Shown here in pieces: positions 36,777 through 46,260 of a DNA stretch of 64,000 nucleotides. Source of the DNA: Bacteroidota bacterium (GTDB taxonomy: Bacteria > Bacteroidota > Bacteroidia > Bacteroidales > VadinHA17); assembly GCA_016718875.1 (NCBI GenBank), contig JADKBL010000026.1, positions 1 to 64,000 on the forward strand, in the 5' to 3' direction. A program made the translations under genes and the position numbers. Every line of letters starts with the position of its first letter. Within the stretch, counting starts at the first letter, position 1. The notes under the pieces were generated by a model. The model did not search any database. It saw only the letters and a program-made list of their open reading frames with translations, and was not told the DNA's origin.

Positions 36777-36824
36777 GTTTTACTAATTAATAACTTTAAT
36801 AATTCCCAATAATAAGCTTTTTAT

Positions 36825-37196
36825 ATGAGAATTATCAATAACGAAAAGATGCCCCAGGCAAATGGCCACTACTCACAATGTATTGAGCATAACGGAATGC
36901 TTTATCTGTCAGGACAGCTGCCCGGAAATCCAAAAACATGTCCTCTGCCGGAAGATATTGAATCTCAGACCAGCCTGGTTCTCAGCAAGATTGACCTCAT
37001 CCTGAAGGAGGCGGGCAGTTCAAGGGATAAAGTGATCCAGATGCGGATCTATATACCGGATATTGAGTTGTGGGATGGGGTGAACCGTGTTTATACCGAA
37101 TTTTTCGGAACTCATAAACCTGTCCGCTGTATTGTTCCTTCAGGCAGACTCCACTACGGATGCCTCATCGAAGCTGAAGCTACTGCATATATCTGA
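36825..37196 (+). CDS. RidA-family enamine/imine deaminase
   Basis: 123 residues of the Rid (YjgF/YER057c/UK114) family: NNEKMPQANGHYSQCIEHNGMLYLSGQLP at the N-terminus, KVIQMRIYIPDIELWDGVNRVYTEFFG in the middle and KPVRCIVPSGRLHYGCLIEAEATAYI at the end. The VRCIVPSGRLHYG segment places a Cys-Ile where archetypal RidA has R-V-A-R; an arginine (R132-type) neighbour remains. Members hydrolyse reactive 2-aminoacrylate formed by PLP enzymes, acting as cytoplasmic trimers. Monocistronic. Confidence 0.85.
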   Translation: MRIINNEKMPQANGHYSQCIEHNGMLYLSGQLPGNPKTCPLPEDIESQTSLVLSKIDLILKEAGSSRDKVIQMRIYIPDIELWDGVNRVYTEFFGTHKPVRCIVPSGRLHYGCLIEAEATAYI

Positions 37197-37209
37197 TTTA
37201 TTAATTTGA

Positions 37210-37236
37210 ACCCACCCCCACCCCTCCCAGGAGGGG
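37210..37236. repeat. CCCCTCC/GGAGGGG hairpin repeat, copy 1
   Basis: ACCCACCCCCACCCCTCCCA then GGAGGGG: a hairpin (CCCCTCC/GGAGGGG) beside an ACCCACC stretch, between convergent RidA and RmuC genes. The reverse complement recurs at 58247-58281 and 60791-60822. Confidence 0.65.
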
Positions 37237-37249
37237 ATCACAATGAAGA

Positions 37250-38548
37250 TTACTCCTCGAGTCTGTCGAGGATGTTCTGGGGAAGTGATTTGGTAGTATC
37301 CGCACCTAGCTCTTTGATCTTTTCTATTCTGCCGATAATGGTATCTCCCTTTTTCTTTGACTCATAAAGCTTGTTCATTGCATTTGAGTATTCACCTTTT
37401 GCATCATCAAGCTTTCTTCCGACCTGAATAAGATCATCAATAAATCCTGTAAACTTTTCATACAGAGCCCCGCTTTGCTTTGCAATCTCATAAACATTCT
37501 TCCTCTGCTTGTCCTGGTTCCAAATAAAATTAATTGTACGAAGTGTTGCGAGAAGTGTGGATGTGCTCACCATTACGATATTCCTCTTCAGGGCCTTGTC
37601 AAAAAGTGATGAATCCTCTCGCTGCGCAACCGACAGTGCCGGTTCAATAGGTACAAACATAAGCACATAATCGGGAGGGTTAATACCGTACAGTTTCTGG
37701 TAGTTCTTATCGCTCAGCTCCCGGACATGGTTAAGGAGATCATTAAGGTGCTGCTTCAGAGCCAAAGCCTTAACATTCTCATCATCAGCATTGAAGAACC
37801 GCTCATAAGCAACCAGCGATACTTTTGAATCAACAATAAGCTGCTTGTCATCGGGCAGGTTTATAATATAGTCGGGACGAAGATTTTTCCCTTCATCATC
37901 TTTTATAGTCTCCTGTTTTCTGTAGTGGATATCTCTCTCAAGACCTGCTTTCTCAAGTATCATCTCGAGCTGCACCTCTCCCCAGTCGCCAAGCATCTTC
38001 TTGTCGCCCTTGAGCGCATTTGTAAGCTTGTGGGTATCCTCGCTTACCTGCTGGTTCAGCTTTATGATACTCTCCAGCTCCTTCTTCAGGGAAATCCTCT
38101 CCCTTGTTTCATCCATATAAACCTTATCAATCTTCCCTTCAAATTCCTTTATCTTGTCTTTCAGGGGATTTAACAGATCTCCTACACTTTTCTCATTCAG
38201 CTCAAGGAACTTTTTGCTCTTTTCCTCCATCATTTCATTTGAGAGGTTTTTGAACTCGGTTGAGAATTTCTTGTGTATCTCCTCAACCTCCTTTTTGCTC
38301 TCATTGAATTTCTCCTCAAGATTCTTCAGGTTGGCGGATAACTCCGCAATACGGGAATTAAGAGCGATAATGGTTTTCTCCTTCTCGCTGTTCTCCAGTT
38401 TCTCCTGGCTGTAGAGGTCGATTGATATGTATCTGCTGTTAAGCTCTTCAACGGGTATGCCTTTATCCTGAAGCGCTTTCTGGCGTGTGAAGAGCCAGCC
38501 GATAAGAGCTCCCGAAATCAGTCCTGCAGCTAAAAATAATATTTCCAT
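37250..38548 (-). CDS. rmuC: RmuC-family DNA recombination protein
   Basis: 432 residues. An N-terminal membrane helix (ILFLAAGLISGALIGWLFT) precedes a long coiled coil (about 45-160) and the RmuC nuclease-like domain with GDWGEVQLEMILEKAGL, HYRKQETIKDDEGKNLRPDYIINLPDDKQLIVDSKVSL and PDYVLMFVPIEPAL. RmuC limits inversions at short repeats in E. coli and the core resembles PD-(D/E)xK nucleases; the Asp of RPDYI and the DSK triplet fit that site. Its presence in a region so rich in inverted repeats is notable but not evidence of a link. Confidence 0.92.
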   Translation of the reverse strand: MEILFLAAGLISGALIGWLFTRQKALQDKGIPVEELNSRYISIDLYSQEKLENSEKEKTIIALNSRIAELSANLKNLEEKFNESKKEVEEIHKKFSTEFKNLSNEMMEEKSKKFLELNEKSVGDLLNPLKDKIKEFEGKIDKVYMDETRERISLKKELESIIKLNQQVSEDTHKLTNALKGDKKMLGDWGEVQLEMILEKAGLERDIHYRKQETIKDDEGKNLRPDYIINLPDDKQLIVDSKVSLVAYERFFNADDENVKALALKQHLNDLLNHVRELSDKNYQKLYGINPPDYVLMFVPIEPALSVAQREDSSLFDKALKRNIVMVSTSTLLATLRTINFIWNQDKQRKNVYEIAKQSGALYEKFTGFIDDLIQVGRKLDDAKGEYSNAMNKLYESKKKGDTIIGRIEKIKELGADTTKSLPQNILDRLEE

Positions 38549-38635
38549 AACTATTTGATTTAAAACCCATTACCAGGAACGCAAATCTGAGTTTTCATTA
38601 TGGGAAGATAGCAAATCTTGTTTAAATAACTTCAT

Positions 38636-38820
38636 TTAACCACAGAGAACACAAAGGCCTTCGGCTAACACAGGCTGGCGCGGATTTAGCGAAGCGTAAT
38701 CCGTGCCTGCTTTTTGGCACCAATTACCACATTGGCGCCAGCGTTTCCTGATTGGCCTTTGCTGGCGCGGATTTAGCGAAGCGTAATCCGTGCCTTCAAT
38801 TTGCAGCCTCTGTGGTTAAA
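38636..38820. repeat. Composite family A repeat with two inserted TAATCCG hairpins
   Basis: A family A left arm (TTAACCACAGAGAACACAAAG, read from 38636) and right arm (GCCTCTGTGGTTAAA, to 38820) are separated by inserted sequence. The insert holds two direct copies of GGCGCGGATTTAGCGAAGCG with its pairing arm (38675-38709 and 38762-38795) and a CCTTCGGCTAA piece. This accounts for most of the 317-bp spacer before the phosphatase gene. Confidence 0.75.
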
Positions 38821-38865
38821 ATAAATGATTATTATTACCTTTGGCTTGATCCTGAACCTGATAAG

Positions 38866-39903
38866 ATGACTGATATAATTAAACAGATCGAGAGCCTGAA
38901 AGATCAGCCCCTGAAGGAAAACCTTGCCCGGGTGATTGAAATAGCCTCAACCCGTCTTAATGATTCCGACTATCCCGATCTTGCAAAGGAATTCACTTCA
39001 TTTTACTCTGCCAGGCTTTCAAAAGAGGTATTCCCGTCAATAATTAGGATCACAATACCGGAACCTTCAGCTGACAATAACCTGACCAATCAGGAGTCTC
39101 CAAGAATCGTTATTATAGGTGATATCCACAGTGACTTCAGCTCACTCAGCTCAATCCTGAAAAAGCTTGCTGCCTCATCATTTGACTATTTCGCAAAATC
39201 TGTAATCATTTTCTGCGGTGATTATACCGACAGGGGACGCCGTCCTTTTGAGACCCTGAGGCTGCTCTATGCGCTTAAAACTTATATGGGCGACAGGTGT
39301 ATTCTTCTTAAAGGTAACCATGAGATTATAAAATACTCCTGTTCAATGCTTCGCCCGACGTTCTATCCTGCCGATACAACGGATCTGATGAACAGAGTGC
39401 TTAATCCTGAGGTAAATAACCTTTACTACAACTATCTCTCAAAGCTACCCTATCTGGTATCGCTCAGATTTCACCAAAAGAAATACCTGATCTGCCATGG
39501 AAGCATACCGCGACACGACTATGCAACATTTTTCAATGAGGAGAAACTTGCTGAATGTCTTCTTCCAGTAAGCGACCACTCTAAGGAGGGCATAATGCTT
39601 AATCAGATGATGTGGGGCGATCCGGGGGATAACAGTTCTTCATTCAGAGGAACAGAAACCCGGTTTGAGTTCAGCAAGACAGAGTTTCTCGGATTTCTGG
39701 ATAAACATGGTTATGATGTCTTAATACGTGGTCATCAGCCTGTGGATAACGGAGTTATGTTCTGCTATAATAACCGGCTGATGTCGCTCTTTTCATCAGG
39801 CGGACATAACAATCCTGATTCATATTATCCCGATGATGTCGCCAATCCTTCGTATGTCATTATCAATGAAGAGGGAGAGCTGCTTTTTGAGAAAGTCTTC
39901 TGA
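38866..39903 (+). CDS. PPP-type metallophosphoesterase (serine/threonine phosphatase-like)
   Basis: Starting at the ATG at 38866 (MTDIIKQIES) gives 345 residues. A longer frame from 38752 would translate the repeat upstream and is rejected. The PPP metal-binding motifs are complete: GDIH (85-88), GDYTDRG (118-124) and GNHE (150-153), followed by the His of LICHGSIP and of IRGHQPVDNG. These place it with eukaryote-like PPP phosphatases. An 80-residue N-terminal helical extension is unusual and may bind a partner. It ends 4 bp from the convergent hybrid kinase. Confidence 0.87.
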   Translation: MTDIIKQIESLKDQPLKENLARVIEIASTRLNDSDYPDLAKEFTSFYSARLSKEVFPSIIRITIPEPSADNNLTNQESPRIVIIGDIHSDFSSLSSILKKLAASSFDYFAKSVIIFCGDYTDRGRRPFETLRLLYALKTYMGDRCILLKGNHEIIKYSCSMLRPTFYPADTTDLMNRVLNPEVNNLYYNYLSKLPYLVSLRFHQKKYLICHGSIPRHDYATFFNEEKLAECLLPVSDHSKEGIMLNQMMWGDPGDNSSSFRGTETRFEFSKTEFLGFLDKHGYDVLIRGHQPVDNGVMFCYNNRLMSLFSSGGHNNPDSYYPDDVANPSYVIINEEGELLFEKVF

Positions 39904-39907
39904 AGAT

Positions 39908-41245
39908 TTATACTTCCTGTATAATTACGTGTTTTGAGATAATTTCAAGCATCTGATTCCGTTTGTATGGTTTAGCCAGATAATCAGTACAGCCAGCCTG
40001 CATAGCTTTATCCTTTTCATTTGTCATTGCAAAGGCCGATTGAGCAATAATCGGAATCTCCGGACGCAGTTTCCTGATTTCCCTGGTTGCTGAATAACCG
40101 TCCATAACAGGCATTTTAAGATCCATCAGAATAATATTTATAGATTCATCCGTACGGCAAATATCGACAGCTTCCCTGCCATTCACTGCTGTCAGAATTT
40201 CTATCTCTGTTCCCTTGAAGATCTCGCCGATATATCTCCTGCTGGTTAAATCATCTTCGACAACAAGGATTTTCAGATTACCCATATTATATTCAGGGTC
40301 ACTTTGACGGGATCTCAGGGGCCTGAGGTTTTCAGGTTTTTTATATGGTACTGTAAAATAGAAAGTTGCCCCTCTTCCAGGTTGCGAAATAAGCCAGATA
40401 TGCCCACCAAGCAGTTCTACAATTCCTTTCGATATGGCAAGTCCCAGACCAACACCATCATAGATTTTATCACCTTCAGGATCTATCTTCCTGAAACGTT
40501 CAAATATCTTCTCATGCATTGCGGGATCAATACCAATTCCGGTATCCTCAACAAAAAACATAATCTCTTCATTCTTAAGTTCATAACCAAAGATGATATG
40601 TCCCGAATCAACGAATTTTAATGAATTGTTTAGAAGGTTACCGAGCACCTGCTTTATTTTTCCCCCGTCAGTAAGCACCATGGCTGCCCTGCCTTTAAGG
40701 CCTGGTTTAATATCAAATTTTATTCCGGGGCGGATTACAGGTAAGAAAGTATTATACACATCATCAGCTAAATCGTTAAGATGTACCGTTTCTGTTATTA
40801 CTTTCTTGTTCCCGGTTTCAATGAGCGATATATCCATCACCTCATTAATGATATAGAGAAGCTGTGCTGAGCTTGCCGATACATATCCCAGGTATTCATT
40901 CCTGGTTTTCTCATCAATTCCCTTCTCCTTCAGTAATTCAGAAAAACCGACTATACTGTTCATCGGGGTCCTGATCTCATGGGAAATATTCTGAATGAAT
41001 GCTGTTTTAAGGCTGTCACTGTCTTTGGCTTTGCGTTCAGTTTTTCTAAGTTTGCCGATATGATTCCTGAGCATAAGGAAGAGAAGGATTCCAGTAACAA
41101 GAACATAGGCCCAGCCTTTATAAGTCTGTAATCTTGTTATTGTCCCCGGATCATGTATTAGCAGATCTATAAAGCTGTCTGATAATAGTATCCACAAGAA
41201 ACCAACAATAAGGTAGCCCAATGTAATTCTATACTCGAATTTCAT
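39908..41245 (-). CDS. Membrane hybrid histidine kinase
   Basis: 445 residues. Two membrane helices (about 8-30 and 46-60) enclose a very short loop, so there is no classical sensor domain. HisKA has H89 in AFIQNISHEIRTPMNS; HATPase has NLLNNSLKFVDSG, DTGIGID, IFERFRK and GVGLGLAISKGI. A C-terminal receiver has VVEDDLTS, the acceptor Asp (about 376) in IILMDLKMPVMDG and Lys in LAKPYKR. The kinase resembles the C-terminal half of the 8803-12224 kinase but is intact. It probably senses membrane state or a partner protein. Confidence 0.9.
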   Translation of the reverse strand: MKFEYRITLGYLIVGFLWILLSDSFIDLLIHDPGTITRLQTYKGWAYVLVTGILLFLMLRNHIGKLRKTERKAKDSDSLKTAFIQNISHEIRTPMNSIVGFSELLKEKGIDEKTRNEYLGYVSASSAQLLYIINEVMDISLIETGNKKVITETVHLNDLADDVYNTFLPVIRPGIKFDIKPGLKGRAAMVLTDGGKIKQVLGNLLNNSLKFVDSGHIIFGYELKNEEIMFFVEDTGIGIDPAMHEKIFERFRKIDPEGDKIYDGVGLGLAISKGIVELLGGHIWLISQPGRGATFYFTVPYKKPENLRPLRSRQSDPEYNMGNLKILVVEDDLTSRRYIGEIFKGTEIEILTAVNGREAVDICRTDESINIILMDLKMPVMDGYSATREIRKLRPEIPIIAQSAFAMTNEKDKAMQAGCTDYLAKPYKRNQMLEIISKHVIIQEV

Positions 41246-41534
41246 TTGTCCGACCAGTTTTAATACTGAATTTTAACTTTCACTTTGCCCGTCCAAACTG
41301 CCTTTACAATAAAGAACAGAGTCCCGGGATTCTCCTTTTTGACACAACGAAGATAGCAGAATTAAAAGAATGGCCAAGCCGGTAATTCTATGATATATAT
41401 CGAAAATGATTTAAAAAATGTTAAAACCGTTTAACTGTTGTTCCCTTTTCCGGTTCAGCAAACGAGTTAATCTATTCCGAGTAAATATTATTATGAAAGA
41501 AATGGACGTATACTGGCAGGTAATAATAGTTATA

Positions 41535-41641
41535 AAACCACAGAGGACACTGAGTTCTTTGGAATACACAGAGGGCACAGAGTTATTAATAAATATTCCT
41601 CTGAGTCCTTAGTGTTAACCACTGTGTTCTCTGTGGTTAAA
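41535..41641. repeat. Dispersed palindromic repeat, family A, copy 5
   Basis: AAAACCACAGAGGACACTGAG begins at 41535 and CTCTGTGGTTAA closes at 41641. It forms the 3' half of the 410-bp gap 41246-41655. The rest of that gap is AT-rich with no supported gene. Confidence 0.8.
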
Positions 41642-41655
41642 TTATATAAAGTAGT

Positions 41656-43209
41656 TTAAAGCGATCTCATCATCAGCTCAATACCGGAACCTTTACCAAG
41701 ATTCCTGCTGTACTTCTTCTCTGTAACATTGTTCCAGTGTTCAAACACACCAAGACTGGAGATCTTTGCGTTGTTTCGCTGAGGATCGTATTTTGCTTTT
41801 GACGGTGGATTATCAGCCATTGCTGCTTCAATAAGATACTGATCGCTGAATGCCATATCGGGTGCATCGGGCCATTCGCATCTCAGGAAATCGAGCCCCA
41901 CGGCATCAATAGCCACAGGATCCTGTGATGCCAGAAGACTGCATGCCCAGTTATTGTTGAAGGGTGCCATCTTCCATCTCGGACCTGGAGCACCATTAAC
42001 AAGCTTCGATCCGTAAACGCCATCGATCAGGAAAAGCATTGTTTTGTCGCCCAGCTCTTTATGTGACATAAAATCAACAAATGTGAGATATTGCGGAGTG
42101 CCCTCACGACTCGGATTGAAGTTATTATGTGCATTCTTGCGCCAGTCGTTATATATACTTGTAGTGCCGTACCAGTTCTTCCCGCAGAGAGTAACTCCCT
42201 GTCCGACATATCCCTTGAGCAGAGCCATGTTGATAAGATAATCAGCTTCAACCGCACATGAGGCAAGGCCGGTGGCAAGCTTTCCGTTATCGACCGAATA
42301 GGGAATTGCATTGTCAACATATACGGATTTTGTACGGCCGTCACCACCGGTATTGTCGACAAATATCACACCCGGAAATGCTGCATGACACTTATTGTAG
42401 ATATTATCTGTTATAAAGCGGCTGGCATCAAACACAGTGATCTTATCCTGTGGCACACCGGCTTCATTTACAAGACTTTTGATAAGTGATAATACCATCT
42501 GAGGTGTTGCATTTATCTCAGGTGAATTCTCATGGCCATAGGTATTGTTTGTATTTATCTTGATTGCGATCTTTTCACCGGGCTGATAATCGGTTTTCTT
42601 ATTATTATGGCTCAGGTTGAAATGCCAGAAGAGAGCTTTCCATGCGTTCTTTTCACTGTTTTCTCCGGTCAGGCTTGCAAGTGATTCCTTCATCATCCTG
42701 TCAGTAGCTTTCTGAGAAACAACCTTATCATCCCACCAGTTGCCCGTTATGCTGTCCCATGTAGCTGCAGCCGGATCATGTACCCATACAACCCTTCCGG
42801 GGAAGATGCCTTTGGCTGTTCCTACAGGCTGGTTCGGGACTACTATCCACTGTGCTGTACTCTTTTGGGAAGCAATTCCTGTCTCCCTGCTCAGAATGAA
42901 AACTGATCCGCCGATTGCAAGAAGAAGGAATATAATACCAACGGAATAATTTGAACGTGCGAAGCTCAGCTTTGCCTTTCTGAAAGAGCCTGCAACGCCT
43001 GTAAGTGAAATGAGCCATACCACAAAACCTGACATAATGGGAGCCGATGCACGCATGCACGGATAAGTTGCTCTCTGAGGCTTTGGAATTACCCTTACAA
43101 GGAACCAGATCACCGATGCTGCTCCCATTATTATGAGATAGAGCTTTATAACAGGTGTCCGGCTTATCAGATTTCTGATACTATTCAGAATTGTTTTGAA
43201 TCGGTTCAT
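41656..43209 (-). CDS. DUF362 domain membrane-anchored protein
   Basis: The start at 43209 (MNRFKTILNSIRN) is preferred; an upstream Met at 43251 adds 14 residues. About 517 residues. Three hydrophobic helices lie in the first 110 residues (VIKLYLIIMGAASVIWFLV, IMSGFVVWLISLTGVAG and SVGIIFLLLAIGGSVFIL). A DUF362 domain (about 190-500) follows, with KIAIKINTNNTYGHE, NMALLKGYVGQGVTLCGKNWYGTTS and SLLASQDPVAIDAVGLDFL. DUF362 often goes with iron-sulfur proteins, but no Cys cluster is visible here. Function unknown; it may be a secreted or periplasmic oxidoreductase partner. Confidence 0.8.
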   Translation of the reverse strand: MNRFKTILNSIRNLISRTPVIKLYLIIMGAASVIWFLVRVIPKPQRATYPCMRASAPIMSGFVVWLISLTGVAGSFRKAKLSFARSNYSVGIIFLLLAIGGSVFILSRETGIASQKSTAQWIVVPNQPVGTAKGIFPGRVVWVHDPAAATWDSITGNWWDDKVVSQKATDRMMKESLASLTGENSEKNAWKALFWHFNLSHNNKKTDYQPGEKIAIKINTNNTYGHENSPEINATPQMVLSLIKSLVNEAGVPQDKITVFDASRFITDNIYNKCHAAFPGVIFVDNTGGDGRTKSVYVDNAIPYSVDNGKLATGLASCAVEADYLINMALLKGYVGQGVTLCGKNWYGTTSIYNDWRKNAHNNFNPSREGTPQYLTFVDFMSHKELGDKTMLFLIDGVYGSKLVNGAPGPRWKMAPFNNNWACSLLASQDPVAIDAVGLDFLRCEWPDAPDMAFSDQYLIEAAMADNPPSKAKYDPQRNNAKISSLGVFEHWNNVTEKKYSRNLGKGSGIELMMRSL

Positions 43210-43287
43210 ATGAATCAGGTTACCGTTTAATAATTTAAGATTTTGAAACAAATATAATTTTTAGTCTGACAGTAATAGTTTTTATTG

Positions 43288-44532
43288 TTATTTATCTAAC
43301 AATAACCTTACAAAATAGACATCATGTTCTCCTATTACCGGAGAAAAAAGATTTGCACCGGTTAGTCCCAGATGGGAAATAATTCCCCGCTTATCAATGT
43401 TCACATCCTTGCCTGATGTATCACCATTATCCCCCCGGGCTATGAATTTTCTTTCCCACACCAGTGCACCATCATTTGCGTACATCCGTATAAAAGCCTC
43501 CGCAGGAGGAAGATTAAGAATGCCGCTTATCAGCACTTTATCTGAGAAGAGAGCAATTCCCCTCACCCCATCATGCTTATTTGTTCCAAACTGATTGTTC
43601 CATAAGATATCGCCCTTCTCATTTATCTTAAGAAGAAAGGCATCACCCTCTCCTGCCTGTTTGCCTCCATAATTTCCTGATGTCGAACCTCCCACAAAAA
43701 TATTTCTGTCATCATCAACAGCCAGGACGAGGGCTACATCAAAACCGTCGGTCCCAAACTGGTTATAGTTTATAAGCTCAAGTTTATTGGTGAAGCGCCC
43801 CGTGAATCCGTCAATAAAACCTTTGTTTTTGCCTGCAAAATCACCCCATGTTATTCCGCAAATATAGATATCTGACCCCGGTCCTCCTGTGACTGAATTA
43901 CTGTAATCATCTCCGGATGTTCCCAACTGGTTAAGCAATAGCTGATTACCCTTATTGTCAAGCTTCATTATAAAGAAGTCTGATTTACCAAAAGAATTCT
44001 TCCCTAATTTGCCACCTGTCACTCCCGTAACATAGATAAAACCTTCGCGGTCGGAATAAATCCCCTTTGCGATGTCAGTACTGTCAGTCCCGAATTGCTT
44101 AACCCATTCCTGAACACCGTCCGGATTATATTTAACCAGGAATATATCTTCCCTGCCGTATTTTTTGTCGCCCAGAATTCCTGTTGTTGAGCCGGTGATG
44201 TAAACAGAACCTGATTTGTCAATCGCCGACCACTGGATATCTTCATCACCTTCAGAGCCAAATTGCTTTGTCCATAAGGTATTTCCAAGACTGTCTATTT
44301 TAGTAATAAATCCATCATTCTTACCCCGGTTCCTGTCATTCATTATACCGGTGGTTTTCCCTGCAATATAAATATTGCCAAAGTTGTCAATTACATGGTT
44401 TAAAGCATATTCATCCTTTTCAGATCCCAGCTGTTTACCCATGATAAAGCCGGTCTGGCATTTTAAATTGTTCACAGAAACAAAAAGTAAAAGGATGATA
44501 ATAAAATTGTATCTGTTCTTAATAGTTCTCAT
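43288..44532 (-). CDS. Secreted SBBP-repeat beta-propeller protein
   Basis: 414 residues with a signal peptide (FIIILLLFVSVNNLKCQ). It consists of repeats of about 50 residues of the SBBP type: G-x-I-Y-I-A/T-G-x-T-x-G near the start of each, then K-x-D-x-x-G-x-x-L/E-W-x-x-Q-F-G. Six or seven repeats are seen (e.g. YIAGKTTG, YITGSTTG, YVTGVTGG, FVGGSTSG). This fits a beta-propeller. There is no Por sorting domain. Function unknown, possibly surface binding. Confidence 0.82.
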   Translation of the reverse strand: MRTIKNRYNFIIILLLFVSVNNLKCQTGFIMGKQLGSEKDEYALNHVIDNFGNIYIAGKTTGIMNDRNRGKNDGFITKIDSLGNTLWTKQFGSEGDEDIQWSAIDKSGSVYITGSTTGILGDKKYGREDIFLVKYNPDGVQEWVKQFGTDSTDIAKGIYSDREGFIYVTGVTGGKLGKNSFGKSDFFIMKLDNKGNQLLLNQLGTSGDDYSNSVTGGPGSDIYICGITWGDFAGKNKGFIDGFTGRFTNKLELINYNQFGTDGFDVALVLAVDDDRNIFVGGSTSGNYGGKQAGEGDAFLLKINEKGDILWNNQFGTNKHDGVRGIALFSDKVLISGILNLPPAEAFIRMYANDGALVWERKFIARGDNGDTSGKDVNIDKRGIISHLGLTGANLFSPVIGEHDVYFVRLLLDK

Positions 44533-44648
44533 TGGAAAAACTCCTTTTATTTTGGTCAGTTTATGAAATGTGAAAATATCCTTTATTTGAATACTTTTAT
44601 ATGATTATTGAACGAAATGATGAGGTCGAATTCTTAAAAAATGATAAA

Positions 44649-45626
44649 ATGAAGGCTGTATTTCTTGAGAAGCCGGGTGGCAATCTTGTCGTGAGAGAGG
44701 TAAAGACCCCTGTTCCCGGGCCAGGTGAGGTTCTGGTCAGGATGAAGGCAGCGCCGGTAAATCCATCAGACCTGGCAAAACTCAGAAAGGCAGACGACAT
44801 TACAACTTTTATTCCCGGACTGGAAGGGAGCGGTACTGTAGTGGCTGCAGGCAAGGGATTGCTTCCGCGTCTGTGGATGGGAAAAAGGGTAGCTTGTTCT
44901 TCAGAATATCCTTACAGTGGAACATGGGCCGAGTACATGGTAACAAAAGCGGGTAAGTGCTTCCCTTTGGCTGCTAAAGTTGATGATGAACAGGGATCAA
45001 TGTCTCTGGTCAATCCGTTGACAGCACTGGGCTTTTTTGAGATCGCTAAAGAGAATCATCATAAGGCAATAATTAACAATGCTGCTGCCAGTGCACTGGG
45101 AAGAATGGTCGAGCTGCTGGGAAGAAAAATTAATATACCTGTGATAAATATTGTAAGAAAGTCTGAACAGGTAAATAACCTTAAAAGATCGGGTTCAAAA
45201 TATGTTCTGGACAGCACGGCCCCCTCATTCATAGAAGATCTTGGAAAAATATCACATGAACTTAGTGCCACTGTTCTCTTCGACTCTACATGCACAGGTC
45301 AGCTTGGTAAAATGATAAGTGTACTTCCATCGGGCAGTTCGGTTATCATCTACGGAAACCTGTCAGGTGAAGAGAATATATTAGTAAACCCCAGAACTCT
45401 GATTGACAATGACATAAAAATTTCAGGATTTTTCCTGGGTGCCAGATCAAAGAAGAACGGGATGCTTAAAAACATTATTAATCTGAGGGAAGTTGGCCGG
45501 CTTATGAGTTCTGACCTTAAGATAAATGTACAGGGCAGGTTTCCTCTGGAGATGGCACAGGAGGCAGTCGAGACCTATCTGGCGGATATGTCTGCAGGAA
45601 AAGTTTTGCTGGTGATGCAGGCCTGA
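44649..45626 (+). CDS. Zinc-independent MDR-family dehydrogenase/quinone oxidoreductase-like protein
   Basis: The ATG at 44649 (MKAVFLEKPGGNLVVREV) is the usual start for medium-chain dehydrogenases; an ATG at 44601 would add 16 residues. 325 residues with a GroES-like N-terminal domain (PGPGEVLVRMKAAPVNPSDLAKL) and a Rossmann domain with an altered nucleotide motif (NNAAASALGRMVELLGRK) in place of GxGxxG. There are no zinc-binding cysteines in the catalytic positions, pointing to the quinone oxidoreductase/enoyl reductase branch. It is convergent with the next gene (4-bp gap). The substrate is unknown. Confidence 0.85.
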   Translation: MKAVFLEKPGGNLVVREVKTPVPGPGEVLVRMKAAPVNPSDLAKLRKADDITTFIPGLEGSGTVVAAGKGLLPRLWMGKRVACSSEYPYSGTWAEYMVTKAGKCFPLAAKVDDEQGSMSLVNPLTALGFFEIAKENHHKAIINNAAASALGRMVELLGRKINIPVINIVRKSEQVNNLKRSGSKYVLDSTAPSFIEDLGKISHELSATVLFDSTCTGQLGKMISVLPSGSSVIIYGNLSGEENILVNPRTLIDNDIKISGFFLGARSKKNGMLKNIINLREVGRLMSSDLKINVQGRFPLEMAQEAVETYLADMSAGKVLLVMQA

Positions 45627-45630
45627 TTTT

Positions 45631-46260
45631 TTATTTGTCTGCAAGGAAAGTATCAGATTCCTTTATGCGTTGTTTGCATATCTTCTCAATTTCAAGTACA
45701 TCCGGAATCCCTGACATATATACTATATAAGGTATGTAATATGAATTCCCGGCCCTGTTTGTTTTTGTCTGATAGCCTGTTGTACGGATAAGTGTAAGAG
45801 AACCTTTTGCAGCATTACCACGGACCTTTGTTTTCATAGTAAACATGTCCCAGTCATAGATAATTATCTCTCCGTTCCTGTAGTTCAGCAATTTTTTAGG
45901 AGTCCCAATAAAAATTCCTCCCGGTTTTAACAGCGGAATAATAGTTTTTGTCAGTTGCCATATTCCCGGGAACAGGAAGAGGGCATAAAGAAGATAGATC
46001 CCCAGGTCCTGATTCAATGTACCATCCTCATTATAGAGTTTCAGTGATGTTGATTCTGAAGAAGGATCTCCGGATGTACCAAAAGGTCCGAACAGGGCAA
46101 AGCCAATCCAGATGAATGCCCCGACCCATATGCTTCCCAGAATTAGGTTTTGGAGTGATCCTGAAACCGGACGCAGCCTTGTTCCCTTAACAACAAAATC
46201 TTTGGTTTCAGAACCAACAGCAATGAGTAGTTCCTCGGGTAATTGTATGTCCTGAAACAT
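45631..46260 (-). CDS. Hypothetical two-helix membrane protein
   Basis: 209 residues with hydrophobic segments at about 38-58 (LQNLILGSIWVGAFIWIGFALF) and 88-111 (IYLLYALFLFPGIWQLTKTII). A soluble C-terminal beta-rich half follows (GIFIGTPKKLLNYRNGEIIIYDWDMF). No family is recognised. The layout, two helices followed by a PH-like beta domain, resembles small membrane proteins with PH domains, but this is only a visual impression. It is convergent with the dehydrogenase. Confidence 0.6.
   Translation of the reverse strand: MFQDIQLPEELLIAVGSETKDFVVKGTRLRPVSGSLQNLILGSIWVGAFIWIGFALFGPFGTSGDPSSESTSLKLYNEDGTLNQDLGIYLLYALFLFPGIWQLTKTIIPLLKPGGIFIGTPKKLLNYRNGEIIIYDWDMFTMKTKVRGNAAKGSLTLIRTTGYQTKTNRAGNSYYIPYIVYMSGIPDVLEIEKICKQRIKESDTFLADK

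Noticed and set aside
38752..38865. Upstream start for the phosphatase (MAFAGADLAKRNP)
   Set aside because: These 38 codons are encoded by hairpin and family A repeats; the same AGADLAKRNPCL peptide is read from the repeat at 27.3 kb. The ATG at 38866 starts the real protein.
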